Source of the DNA: a virus
Strand: one strand, 5' to 3'
Length of the DNA stretch: 47,159 nt
IMG/VR virus record: IMGVR_UViG_3300033153_004317
Location: 1-47,159 of that record
Part shown: positions 16,190-23,954 of the stretch, one piece after another
Layout of the letters: each line of letters begins with the position of its first letter
How positions within the stretch are numbered: the first letter of the stretch is position 1
Position numbers and translations under genes: made by a program
Notes under the pieces: model-generated
What the model was told of the DNA's origin: nothing
Database searches by the model: none
Seen by the model: only the letters and a program-made list of their open reading frames with translations

Positions 16190-16648
16190 ATGACAATCCG
16201 GGGCGTCACCAAGCAGTACCACAAGAAGTTCACGTTTCTGATCGAGATCCGTGGCGTGATCTCGGCCGCGTTCCGTACCTGTGGCGAGATCGGGCTCGAG
16301 ATCGCCAAGATCGAGCACTTCGAAGGCGGTTCGCTGATCCCTCACAAGGGCATGGGTCGGGTCACGGTCGCGGACGTGGAGCTGACCCGCGGGGCCACAT
16401 CGGACCTCGACCTCTACAACTGGATGCAGGAGGCGGTCGGGGCCGGGGCGATGCTTGCCGAGGACGCCGTGAAGCGCACCCTCGACGTGGTCGAACTCGA
16501 CAGAGCCGGGACCGAGGTGCGTCGCTGGACCTTGGTCAACGCCTTCCCGATCAAGTGGGTCGGGGGCGAGTGGGACAATGAGGTCGACGAGAACACGATC
16601 GAGAAGGTCACCCTCGCCTACGACTACCCGGTCCTGAACACTGGGTAG
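16190..16648 (+). CDS. Tail tube protein (gp19-like)
   Basis: ATG 16190 follows GAGGAGGCACC, 16 bases after the sheath stop. Length (152 aa) and sequence fit the T4 gp19-like tube family: KKFTFLIEIRGVISAAFRTC, then GLEIAKIEHFEGGS, VELTRGATSDLDLYNWMQEA, and the terminal strands VVELDRAGTEVRRWTL, NAFPIKWVGGEWD and IEKVTLAYDY. The tube protein polymerises inside the sheath and forms the DNA channel. Order sheath-tube is canonical. Confidence 0.92.
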   Translation: MTIRGVTKQYHKKFTFLIEIRGVISAAFRTCGEIGLEIAKIEHFEGGSLIPHKGMGRVTVADVELTRGATSDLDLYNWMQEAVGAGAMLAEDAVKRTLDVVELDRAGTEVRRWTLVNAFPIKWVGGEWDNEVDENTIEKVTLAYDYPVLNTG

Positions 16649-16692
16649 TTTCGGTCGAGGTCAGACGAACACCCTGAGGAAGGAACAAGAAC

Positions 16693-16986
16693 ATGGGACT
16701 CGAGGAGATCACCAAGGACACCGTCAAGGGGGCCGCGATCCGCGAGCTTCAGGGCCTCGCCATGGCGCTCGTCGCCGGGGCCGCGAAGGACACGAACATC
16801 GCGATCACGGGCGTCACGGTTCGTCGCACCACGATCGTCGGTGTGCTCGAGTTCGTCGCCGCCACGCCGGTCCTGAACGACCGCACCGCTGAGGCCAATG
16901 TGACCAGTGACGGGAACATCCAGCTCGACACGACCGACACGTCGGGCAGCCAGCTCGTCGTGCTTTACTTCCACAAGGCCGAGTAG
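16693..16986 (+). CDS. Small beta-rich protein after the tube (97 aa)
   Basis: ATG 16693 has GAGGAAGGAAC upstream. The sequence contains DTNIAITGVTVRRTTIVGVL, EFVAATPVLNDRTAEANVT and SDGNIQLDTTDTSGSQLVVL, predicted as mostly beta strands, and looks like a small virion protein possibly related to tube-like or decoration folds. A 12-bp stem hairpin follows 15 bases after the stop, suggesting high expression and a transcript end, as for major structural genes. No precise family is assigned. Confidence 0.55.
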   Translation: MGLEEITKDTVKGAAIRELQGLAMALVAGAAKDTNIAITGVTVRRTTIVGVLEFVAATPVLNDRTAEANVTSDGNIQLDTTDTSGSQLVVLYFHKAE

Positions 16987-17001
16987 CCGCCTACGCTCGC
17001 C

Positions 17002-17033
17002 TGGTCGGGTCTGCGACATCACAGACCCGACCA
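17002..17033 (+). terminator. 12-bp stem hairpin after tube operon
   Basis: TGGTCGGGTCTG (17002-17013) pairs perfectly with CAGACCCGACCA (17022-17033) across an 8-base loop. There is no U-tract. It lies in the 105-base gap after the tube and small-protein genes and upstream of two GATTAGAG elements, so a transcript end or attenuator is likely. Confidence 0.7.
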
Positions 17034-17043
17034 CCCAAGTCAA

Positions 17044-17082
17044 GATTAGAGCCGATTAGAGAAACCGAAACAGAAACCGAAA
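17044..17082 (+). promoter_or_regulatory. Double GATTAGAG plus GAAACCGAAA repeats in leader
   Basis: Two exact GATTAGAG copies (17044-17051 and 17054-17061) are followed by a duplicated GAAACCGAAA (17061-17070 and 17073-17082). Located between a terminator-like hairpin and GTG 17092. The position suggests a promoter/leader for the chaperone and tape-measure genes; no sigma70 -35/-10 pair is evident. Confidence 0.4.
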
Positions 17083-17091
17083 GGGGGCCCG

Positions 17092-17877
17092 GTGTCCCAC
17101 GTCGTCGTAGAGTGTCCGACCGGCCTCGTCGTCGTCCTCCGCAAGTTCAAGGTCAAGGACGAAGACCTCCTCACCGACCCCAAGACGATCCGCAACGGGG
17201 CTGCCGTCAACGACCTCCTGGAGGCGATCACCCACAAGGTCGAAGAGACCGGCCCGTACCGGCTCAGGGAGCCGCGCAAGAAGAAGGGTGAGACCGAGTC
17301 ATACCTGGACTGGAACGACGTCCTCCAGGGCGACCGCATGACCGTCCTACTCAAGAACCGGATCCACACCTGGGGCCCTGAGCTGGAGTTCTCCCAGCCC
17401 TGCACGAACTGCCCGAACAAGAAGGTCGAGATCGAGATCGACCTCAACGACCTCGTGATCAAGCCGCTCCCGGAGGAGTCGATCCCCCACGTCCTTGATC
17501 CGGGCGCGGTGTCGATCTCACGGGTGCTCCCCGGGTGCGGGGTCAAGGTCTCGTTCCGCCTCCTCCGAGGAGACGACGAGAAGAAGCTCATCAAGCTCCA
17601 GAAGCAGAAGAAGGACTCGCAGTCGTCGAGCTATTTCCGCTTCAGGATCACTGAGATCGAGGGCGTCCCGCAGAACACATGGATCAAGTGGATTGAGGAT
17701 CTGGACGCGGACGATTCGGCGTGGCTCAGGGCCGCGTTCGACGAGGCCGACTGCGGGGTCGACCAGGAGGTTCAGTTCGAGTGCGAGGATTGCGGGTTCG
17801 TCTGGCTCGACGACGTGAGGTTCCGCGCTGATTTTTTGTTCCCCAAGTATCGGAGGAAGTCCACGAGCAAAACCTGA
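17092..17877 (+). CDS. Tail assembly chaperone, zero-frame product (T4 gp26-like, zinc-binding)
   Basis: GTG 17092 follows AAAGGGGGCCCG. The pattern 'ecPTGl.vvlRkfKvkDedll' at the start, a DWNDVLQGDR segment, and two cysteine pairs (CTNC near residue 104 and CEDC near residue 231) resemble the T4 gp26-type baseplate-hub/tail assembly chaperone family of myoviruses. It precedes the tape measure gene, the usual chaperone position. Six T's near the 3' end create the slippery heptamer TTTTTTG (17832-17838); slipping back one base would extend the protein into the next frame. The zero-frame product ends at TGA 17875-17877 with a basic tail. Confidence 0.7.
   Translation: MSHVVVECPTGLVVVLRKFKVKDEDLLTDPKTIRNGAAVNDLLEAITHKVEETGPYRLREPRKKKGETESYLDWNDVLQGDRMTVLLKNRIHTWGPELEFSQPCTNCPNKKVEIEIDLNDLVIKPLPEESIPHVLDPGAVSISRVLPGCGVKVSFRLLRGDDEKKLIKLQKQKKDSQSSSYFRFRITEIEGVPQNTWIKWIEDLDADDSAWLRAAFDEADCGVDQEVQFECEDCGFVWLDDVRFRADFLFPKYRRKSTSKT
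17829..17838 (+). promoter_or_regulatory. Probable -1 programmed frameshift site
   Basis: Zero frame reads GAT TTT TTG, so the heptamer T-TTT-TTG at 17832-17838 fits X-XXY-YYZ. In the -1 frame a TGA stop (17829-17831) sits immediately before it, so that frame is open only from the slip site onward. An SD-like CGGAGGAAG at about 17851, downstream of the slip site, is noted but is not in the usual upstream stimulator position. Confidence 0.7.
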
Positions 17878-18014
17878 TCGCGCTGTTGGCCCGGTACCCG
17901 AACCGAACCGGGTTCAATCTCACCTACCAGGACGCACTCTCGCTCCCGGTCACGCTGCGCGATAGGATGCTAGGACAGATCGAGGAGTGGCGGAGCCAGG
18001 AGGGCTCCAAGTAG
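17832..18014 (+). CDS. Frameshift extension of tail assembly chaperone (second cistron)
   Basis: In the -1 frame from the slippery site the sequence reads VPQVSEEVHEQNLIALLARY, then PNRTGFNLTYQDALSLPVTL and RDRMLGQIEEWRSQEG, to TAG 18012-18014. No ATG, GTG or TTG lies near its beginning; the first candidates are CTG 17874, TTG 17886 and ATG 17967, none with good upstream context. It occupies the whole gap between the zero-frame stop and the tape measure gene. Chaperone pairs made by -1 frameshifting just upstream of the tape measure are a hallmark of tailed phages (lambda G/GT, P2 E/E+E'). The long form is thought to link the tape measure to tube subunits. Confidence 0.7.
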   Translation, partial: FFVPQVSEEVHEQNLIALLARYPNRTGFNLTYQDALSLPVTLRDRMLGQIEEWRSQEGSK

Positions 18015-18026
18015 CCGGGAGTCGAC

Positions 18027-20549
18027 ATGGGACTCAATCAGCTCGGGATGGGCATTACGTTTGTGGCCGCCGACCTCGCGTCGGGCGTGATCCGCCAGGT
18101 CGCCGGCAGCTTCCTCAACCTGGGCAACACGGCTACCTCGATCTCGGACACGATCGCGAAGAAGCTCGGGACCAGTAGCAAGGTGATCGTCGGTTCCCTT
18201 AAGGGGATCGCGGTTGGTGCGGCACTCGCTATTGGGGGTCTCGTCGGCCTCAAGGCGTCGTTGTCGTTCGCCGATCCGGCCGGCAAGTTCGAGATGGCCC
18301 TTGCAGGGATCAAGGCGATCAGCGGGGCGACCGAGGAGCAGCTCGGGCAACTTGAGCGCGCCGCGATCGACGCCGGGATCGCGACCCAGTTCTCTCCCCG
18401 GGAGGCCGCCGAGGGGCTTCAGATCCTCGCCCAGGCTGGATTCGATACGAAGAAGTCGATCGACTCCCTCAACCCGGTCCTCGACCTGGCGGCGGCGTCG
18501 CTCGGTCAGCTCGGTCTCGAGCAGGCCGGCGGCCTCGCGGTAGCGTCCATGAAGATATTTCCGAAGTTTGCCGAGGACGCAGGCGGAGCCATGGACCTCC
18601 TGGTACGTGCGACCTCGAGGTCCAACCTCCAGTTCCGCGACCTCCCGATCGCGCTCGGCAACAGCGCCCGCGGCGTGAAGGTCTTCAACGCATCCCTCGA
18701 GGACACGCTGATCGCGCTCGGTGAAGTCCGAAACGTGATCCCGACTATCGAGCTGGGAGCGACGTCGGTCGCGACGTCGATGGAACGCCTCGCCATGCCG
18801 AGGACCCAAAAGATGCTCAAGAAGTTGGGCGTTGAGGTGAGGACCCTCGACCAGAAGAACTTCAGGCCGTTCCTCGACGTCATGACTGACGTGTCGAAGA
18901 CGTTCGCCGCTATGGGGGGACAGGCGGAGCGGGCCGAGCACCTCTTGAAGATATTCGGTCGTAGGGGCGTTGCGGGCCTCGTCCCCATGTTGGACGCACT
19001 AACGCTGGCGGCGAAGAAGGCCGGGGGTGGCGTCGCCGACTACGACGCCGGCCTCAGAATGCTCCGCGAGTCCATGCGGAACACGCGGATCAGCGCAGAG
19101 AGCTTCCGCGAGACCCTGCTGGACACGTTCGAGGGTCAGAAGATCCTCCTACGAGGGACGCTTGACACGATCGCAATCGCGATTGGGAAGCCGTTCACCA
19201 AGGTTCTCAAGCCGATCGTGGCGGCAGTGGTCCAGACTCTCAACGTCATGCTGCGCATGTTCCTCGCCCTACCGGAACCGATCAAGAAGTTCGCCGCAGG
19301 CTTCTTCGTGTTCGCTTCGATCGCCCTCCTCGTGACCGGCCTTGCAATCGCGATCAAGTTCCTGATTCCGCTCATAATCGCAGTCGGGACTACGTTCGCC
19401 GCGACCCTGTGGCCGGTCCTCGCGATCATGGCCGCGGTCGTCGCGGTAGCCGCGCTCGTCTACGCAGCGTGGAAGACCAACTTCGGTGGGATCCGCGACA
19501 TAGTGCTACCGATCTTTGAGAAGATCAGTCTCGCGGCGCGATCTCTGTTCGCGCTGTTCTCGTCTGGGGAGATCAGCGGAGCCCTCGCGGAGGATCTCGG
19601 GAAGGCCGAGAACCAAGGCGTGCTTGGGTTCGTCGACGGAATCTCGAGGGCGATCAAGGTGATCGAGGTCCTCTGGGAGGGAATGGTCGAGGTCCTGACC
19701 GAGGTGTGGACGGATCTGTCGAAGGAGTTTGCTCCGGTATTCGAGGAGCTTGCTGGTGCGGCGTCCGAGTTCGGGGCGTTGTTCATGGAGGTCCTCACCC
19801 CGCTCGCCGAGGCTCTCGGGCTCTCGGCCCCAGGTAAGGACGCCCTCGGTTGGATCAAGTGGATCGGCAAGGCGATCTTCAAGTACATGCTCGAGCCGAT
19901 CAAGCTCATGCTCAAGGGACTCGCCATGCTGGTTCGCTCGTTCGTCTTCATATGGCGGATCGTGATCGCAATCGCGCGGGGGTTCGTGGCCGTCCTCGAC
20001 TCCCTCGGCGTGCTGGAGCACGTCCTGGGTCCGTTCGTCTTGCTGGTAAAGGATCTCTGGGACATATCGTCCAAGATCCCGGGGACGTGGGACGAGATCG
20101 GGAAGGCGATCGACCGCGTCGTCGAGAAGATCCGCGGCAGCATGATCGCCAGGGCCGCCCTCAGCGTGTTGACGGGTGGCATGAGCGATGCGGCGTTCGC
20201 GGTCGGCGACCTTCGCACCGCGAGCTTCAGAGCCGGGGGAGGAGGAGCGGCGGGCATGGCTGGCGTCGGTTCGAGTTCGATCACAGCCAGCACCGGAGTA
20301 GTCTCACAGGGCACGACGGCTGCGACGATCCCGACCTCGACTCCGATTGTGAGTGGTGGCGTCAGCGGGGCCGACATGAGGGCTCTGGTGGAGTCGAATG
20401 CGCGGCTGGTCGAGACGATCTCTAGCCGCCCGATCGTCGTTCAGGGCGAGGTCGTCCTCGACGGCGAGGTCGTGGGGGAGATGCAGGCCCAGCAGGACAG
20501 AGACTCCATGGCGCGAGGCGGCGGACTCAGCACGGTGTTCGGGGGGTAG
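18027..20549 (+). CDS. Tail tape measure protein (840 aa)
   Basis: ATG 18027 follows AGCCGGGAGTCGAC. Residues about 85-250 carry the conserved tape-measure core: FEMALAGIKAISGATEEQLG, AAIDAGIATQFSPREAAEGL, QILAQAGFDTKKSIDSLNPV, as in the TP901/PhageMin_Tail family. Residues about 425-485 form two or three hydrophobic segments (FFVFASIALLVTGLAIAIKF onwards), typical of the part proposed to insert in the host membrane. The C-terminus is Gly/Ser/Thr-rich and ends MARGGGLSTVFGG. Using about 1.5 angstrom per residue, a straight helix would measure roughly 125 nm; this is only a rule-of-thumb tail length. Confidence 0.9.
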   Translation: MGLNQLGMGITFVAADLASGVIRQVAGSFLNLGNTATSISDTIAKKLGTSSKVIVGSLKGIAVGAALAIGGLVGLKASLSFADPAGKFEMALAGIKAISGATEEQLGQLERAAIDAGIATQFSPREAAEGLQILAQAGFDTKKSIDSLNPVLDLAAASLGQLGLEQAGGLAVASMKIFPKFAEDAGGAMDLLVRATSRSNLQFRDLPIALGNSARGVKVFNASLEDTLIALGEVRNVIPTIELGATSVATSMERLAMPRTQKMLKKLGVEVRTLDQKNFRPFLDVMTDVSKTFAAMGGQAERAEHLLKIFGRRGVAGLVPMLDALTLAAKKAGGGVADYDAGLRMLRESMRNTRISAESFRETLLDTFEGQKILLRGTLDTIAIAIGKPFTKVLKPIVAAVVQTLNVMLRMFLALPEPIKKFAAGFFVFASIALLVTGLAIAIKFLIPLIIAVGTTFAATLWPVLAIMAAVVAVAALVYAAWKTNFGGIRDIVLPIFEKISLAARSLFALFSSGEISGALAEDLGKAENQGVLGFVDGISRAIKVIEVLWEGMVEVLTEVWTDLSKEFAPVFEELAGAASEFGALFMEVLTPLAEALGLSAPGKDALGWIKWIGKAIFKYMLEPIKLMLKGLAMLVRSFVFIWRIVIAIARGFVAVLDSLGVLEHVLGPFVLLVKDLWDISSKIPGTWDEIGKAIDRVVEKIRGSMIARAALSVLTGGMSDAAFAVGDLRTASFRAGGGGAAGMAGVGSSSITASTGVVSQGTTAATIPTSTPIVSGGVSGADMRALVESNARLVETISSRPIVVQGEVVLDGEVVGEMQAQQDRDSMARGGGLSTVFGG

Positions 20550-20550
20550 C

Positions 20551-21171
20551 GTGGCAACAACTAAGAGGAAGCACGAGAAGATCGATCAGTACCTGGCGGT
20601 GAAGGTCGAGAGGGGATTCTTGCAGAACATCGAGTCTGGCCTCCTGATCGAGTTCATGTTCAACCCCGTTCAGTTTGAGGAGTCCTATCAGGCCGCGTAC
20701 GTCAGGCACAAGTCGCCGGGACTCTCGCACCAGCCTCTCCACTTCGTCGGGAACGCAAACACGTCGATCCCGCTCGAGCTGATCTTCGACCAGCTTGTCT
20801 TCAACGAACGCCTCGGCAGGAACGAGAATGCCGTCCAGCTTCCGCCGAGCGTCTGGCCCCAGAACGACGCCGACGCCTGGCGCAGGAACCTCATCGCGCT
20901 GATCCTCCCAAGGAAGAACCAGCGAATCACGCACGCCTCACCCCCGCCCGTCTTCTTCTACTGGCCCGGATTCATAAACATGCGGGTCAGGGTAATGACG
21001 TTGAAGTTCAGGCATGTTTTGTTCGCGACTGGTCGGCCGCTCCCGAGGATCTTGGTCGCGAGCATTCAGCTCGAAGAGGAGCCGCTCGGGAGGCTCTATT
21101 CGGAGGACATGATCCGCACCGGGACCTTCCGATCCTGGGGGACCTCGTCGAGGCCGCAGGGGAGGTCGTAG
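20551..21171 (+). CDS. CIS tube / hub adaptor protein (LysM-type system)
   Basis: GTG 20551 starts one base after the tape measure stop; the longer upstream frame only overlaps the tape measure gene. The sequence LLIEFMFNPVQFEESYQ near residues 30-46 is the 'f.FNPe..e.s' hallmark of contractile-injection-system tube or tail-hub adaptor proteins, which cap the tube at the baseplate. Further on are SIPLELIFDQLVF, PPPVFFYWPGF and RILVASIQLEEEPL. TAGTG overlap with the next gene, a LysM-like protein, is the usual partner order. Confidence 0.7.
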   Translation: MATTKRKHEKIDQYLAVKVERGFLQNIESGLLIEFMFNPVQFEESYQAAYVRHKSPGLSHQPLHFVGNANTSIPLELIFDQLVFNERLGRNENAVQLPPSVWPQNDADAWRRNLIALILPRKNQRITHASPPPVFFYWPGFINMRVRVMTLKFRHVLFATGRPLPRILVASIQLEEEPLGRLYSEDMIRTGTFRSWGTSSRPQGRS

Positions 21172-21512
21172 TGCCGGCGACGCGACTCTCTCGCTACGAG
21201 TTCGCCCCCGTCCACGAGGACGAAGACGGCAGGACGTTCTTCGACGTCCCCGATCCGCTCAGGAGGATCGTCAGGAAGGACGACGCTCGGGTGATCGTCG
21301 CCGCGGGGGACACGGTCCACAGGATCGCATGGCGTGCCTACAGGGTCATGATCGACCCCGAGCAGGACATTCGCCCCACCAGCTTCTTCGACGTTGTCGC
21401 GCAAATGAACGACGTCGTCGACGTGACCGAGCCCCTCGAGCCCGACAAGATCATTCGGGTGCCGTCGATCCAGGCGCTTGTCGGTGAGATCCGGGCGTCG
21501 CCGTCGACATGA
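21171..21512 (+). CDS. LysM-like / gp53-type baseplate protein (113 aa)
   Basis: GTG 21171 overlaps the stop of the preceding gene. The core VAAGDTVHRIAWRAYRVMID, then FFDVVAQMNDVVD and LEPDKIIRVPS, follows the LysM-like plan (GDTl..IA...Y......iaeaN......l.pG..i.iPs) of tail protein X and T4 gp53-type baseplate proteins. It lies between the tube adaptor and the gpD hub gene as expected. It overlaps the next gene by 4 bases (ATGA). Location in the baseplate or hub is inferred from family and order. Confidence 0.7.
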   Translation: MPATRLSRYEFAPVHEDEDGRTFFDVPDPLRRIVRKDDARVIVAAGDTVHRIAWRAYRVMIDPEQDIRPTSFFDVVAQMNDVVDVTEPLEPDKIIRVPSIQALVGEIRASPST

Positions 21513-22816
21513 AGCTGGACACGACGGCACCCGGGTTCTCGATCAAGGTCCTGACCAACACGAACGAGGTCAGGATCAGGGGCAAGGCTGACCCCGCCTC
21601 GCTCGGCAAGGCCCTCGAGGGCATGGACGACGTGACGGAGCGCGTCCTGAGCTTCACCTTCGAGGACTCCGAGGACGAGCACGACGTCCTGAAGCTCAAG
21701 GTCAACAACTCCGATCTGTACTTCCTCTCCCACCCGGCGTGGGTCAAGGGCAACCTCGTCCGGTTCTTCTTCGGCTACCCGGGGCGGTTCAGCCCCGTGC
21801 GGTCCATGGTCGTCGACTCCATGCGGGGACTGCTCCAACTCTCGATCACCTGCGTCGAGACGACGAGCCTGGTCAACACGCCGCGGAGCCGGATCTGGAA
21901 GAACACGAGCAGGGCCGACATAGTCAGGAAGCTGGTGCTGGAGGGCGTGTTCCCGGGCGTGACCAGGTTCGAGATCGCCGAGGCTTCCGTCCTCTTCCAG
22001 GTCGACGAGTGGACGCAGTCGCGCCAGACCGACTGGCAGTTCATCCTCAAGCTCGGAGAGAAGGTCGGGATCACTCCGTGGGTCGAGGGCGACACCCTCC
22101 ACTTCCACCCGCGCAAGCTGGACTCGACCCCGGTGAGGCGGTACGAGTACTTCTACGGCAACGGCGACCTCAAGGACTTCAAGATCAGCGAGTGGCGGCT
22201 CCTCGACCGCCCCTCGGCTACCTGGGTCGCCGGCAGGGATCCGATCAGTCGGAAGAACCTGGTCGCGACCGGCTCGGACGAGAACACGAAGCGCGACGTC
22301 CACGGCAAGGTGGGCGGCCTCAAGTTCACCAGGACCGGCACGGGCGGGCTGTCCAAGCAGGAGGTTTCGGGCGTCGAGGGCGGCGACCCGGTCCGAACCG
22401 ACCTCGTCGCGGGGGCGAAGATCGTCCCGACCCCGTCGACGGACCAGGCCAGCGTGACCGAGGAGGCCGACGCCCACTTCCGCAAGGAGGAGGAGAACGA
22501 GGTCAAGGCGACCGCGAAGATCATCGGCGACCCGATCCTGGCGGCGAAGTCAGTGATCGAAATAGTCGGGATCGGCCCTCAGCTCTCCGGCAAGTGGTAC
22601 GTGACCAAGCACGTCCACAAGATCGACTACGGCGGCGGCTACGTGGGGTCGCTCAAACTGAACAAGAACGCGCTCGCCGCGGTCCCGTCCCAGGACCAGC
22701 CCACCCTGGGGGACAACGCGGCTGAGAACGAGAAGAAGGTGCCTGAGGGGAAGCAGCGCAAGGCCACGTATCGGAACGTCACAACCGGTGGTCTCGAGCA
22801 GGTGTGGAAGCGATGA
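21509..22816 (+). CDS. Baseplate hub protein gpD-like (late control D)
   Basis: ATG 21509 overlaps the previous stop as ATGA. Features of the gpD/gp27 hub family are: an N-terminal VLSFTFEDSEDEHDVLKLKV, LVRFFFGYPG, then SRADIVRKLVLEGVFPG and VDEWTQSRQTDWQFILKLGE, which match the 'q...tDweFl..La...G' segment, then a C-terminal beta domain with SGKWYVTKHVHKIDYGGGYV. The hub trimer joins tube and spike. The frame ends at TGA 22814-22816. Its neighbour downstream, after a 151-base gap, is the spike. Confidence 0.9.
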   Translation: MKLDTTAPGFSIKVLTNTNEVRIRGKADPASLGKALEGMDDVTERVLSFTFEDSEDEHDVLKLKVNNSDLYFLSHPAWVKGNLVRFFFGYPGRFSPVRSMVVDSMRGLLQLSITCVETTSLVNTPRSRIWKNTSRADIVRKLVLEGVFPGVTRFEIAEASVLFQVDEWTQSRQTDWQFILKLGEKVGITPWVEGDTLHFHPRKLDSTPVRRYEYFYGNGDLKDFKISEWRLLDRPSATWVAGRDPISRKNLVATGSDENTKRDVHGKVGGLKFTRTGTGGLSKQEVSGVEGGDPVRTDLVAGAKIVPTPSTDQASVTEEADAHFRKEEENEVKATAKIIGDPILAAKSVIEIVGIGPQLSGKWYVTKHVHKIDYGGGYVGSLKLNKNALAAVPSQDQPTLGDNAAENEKKVPEGKQRKATYRNVTTGGLEQVWKR

Positions 22817-22967
22817 CGGCCTGCACGATACGTCCAGGAGGCCCTGGGGGGCCCGGAGAGCGTCGCGGAGGAGCCAAGAGGGGGAATCCTACTCTCGGAG
22901 GGTTCGAGGCGCTCTCCGTGGCTCTCAGGAGGCCGTTTGCGATACAGCAAACTCTGAGGAGGACGGG
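22817..22967 (+). other. 151-base gap with inverted repeats and palindrome variant
   Basis: One of the larger non-coding gaps in the window. It contains CCCGGAGAGCGT (22852-22863), whose GGAGAGCG core has an inverted match CGCTCTCC at 22910-22917, and the palindrome variant at 22935-22952 just before the spike gene's ribosome site GAGGAGG. The spike frame is open across the gap but has no plausible upstream start. Confidence 0.5.
22935..22952. repeat. Palindrome variant with broken centre
   Basis: GTTTGCGATACAGCAAAC: arms GTTTGC/GCAAAC are perfectly inverted while the centre GATACA is not symmetric. It ends 15 bases before GTG 22968 of the spike. Confidence 0.75.
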
Positions 22968-23945
22968 GTGAAGCACACGGTCGCTCGCGAGACCAAGGAC
23001 GCCCGCTACGACCACCTGATCCTCGGGGAGGTGGTGGAGAACGTCGACCCGGAGGGGCTAGGGCGCGTGCGGGTCTTCGCGCCCGCTTACCTCGAGCCCG
23101 AGTCCAAGTGGGCGTTCCCGATCGGTCACATGTTCGGGGTCCAGAACGGGATCCATTGGGTGCCGGAGATCGGGTCCAACGTCGTCGTGTTCCTCAACCA
23201 GGGCGACGCCGACCACCCCTACTATGCGGCCGGTCCCCCGGGGAAGCCCGACGGGGTCAGCGACGTGCCCGAGCAGGCTCCGTCGGGCTCCGTCGACCAC
23301 ATGGTCATTCGCTGGCGCGGCTTCCACCTGACGATCAACGGCAAGAGCGGCGAGGAGCGGCTGACGATCGAGGATCTCGAGAGCGAGACGAAGATCGAGA
23401 TCGACCGGACCACCAAGGACTACACGCGCCTCGTCAAGGGAGACGAGCACGTCACGGTCGAGAAGAATCGCGACGTGACCGTCGTGACCGGCGACGAGGT
23501 CCACGCGGTCACCGTCGGCAAGCGGACCACGACCGTCCAGGGCGACGACGTCAAGACGATCGTGGCCGGGAACAAGGTCGACACCGTCACGGCGGGGAAC
23601 GAGGTCAAGACCCTCACGGCGGGCGGGAGCACGGAGACCATGGCGGCGGGGGCGAAAACAGTCACGGCCCTCTCGGTGGCGATCACCGGGACCGCGTCGG
23701 TCGCGCTCACCTCGGGTGCGGTGATCAACCTTACCGCGCCGGCCGTCAACCTCCTCACTGCGCTCCTGTTCCTGGGTGGCCCGCTTGGGCTCCCACTCAT
23801 GAACAACCTCCTGCTCGCGTGGGCGAACTCCCACACCCACTCCAGCTCCGGTGCGGGAGCCCCGAACGAGCAGATCATTCCCGGCGGGACGACCCCGAAC
23901 TTCGACTCGAACCTTCTCGCCACGACGGCGACCAAGGCCCTATAG
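22968..23945 (+). CDS. Baseplate central spike protein (gpV/gp5 OB-fold, VgrG-like)
   Basis: GTG 22968 is chosen from the strong GAGGAGGACGGG just upstream, although the frame is open for 60 more codons. Residues about 15-95 (DHLILGEVVENVDPEGLGRV, RVFAPAYLEPESKWAFPIG, WVPEIGSNVVVFLNQGD, then DHPYYAAGPPG) match the OB-fold of gpV/gp5/VgrG spikes. Residues about 150-250 hold VTV-type repeats (GDEHVTVEKNRDVTVVTGDE, TTVQGDDVKTIVAGNKV), the stalk of a triple-stranded beta-helix. It ends with a His-rich SHTHSSSGAG segment. It forms the membrane-piercing tip. Ends at TAG 23943-23945. Confidence 0.9.
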   Translation: MKHTVARETKDARYDHLILGEVVENVDPEGLGRVRVFAPAYLEPESKWAFPIGHMFGVQNGIHWVPEIGSNVVVFLNQGDADHPYYAAGPPGKPDGVSDVPEQAPSGSVDHMVIRWRGFHLTINGKSGEERLTIEDLESETKIEIDRTTKDYTRLVKGDEHVTVEKNRDVTVVTGDEVHAVTVGKRTTTVQGDDVKTIVAGNKVDTVTAGNEVKTLTAGGSTETMAAGAKTVTALSVAITGTASVALTSGAVINLTAPAVNLLTALLFLGGPLGLPLMNNLLLAWANSHTHSSSGAGAPNEQIIPGGTTPNFDSNLLATTATKAL

Positions 23946-23954
23946 TGGTGAGCC

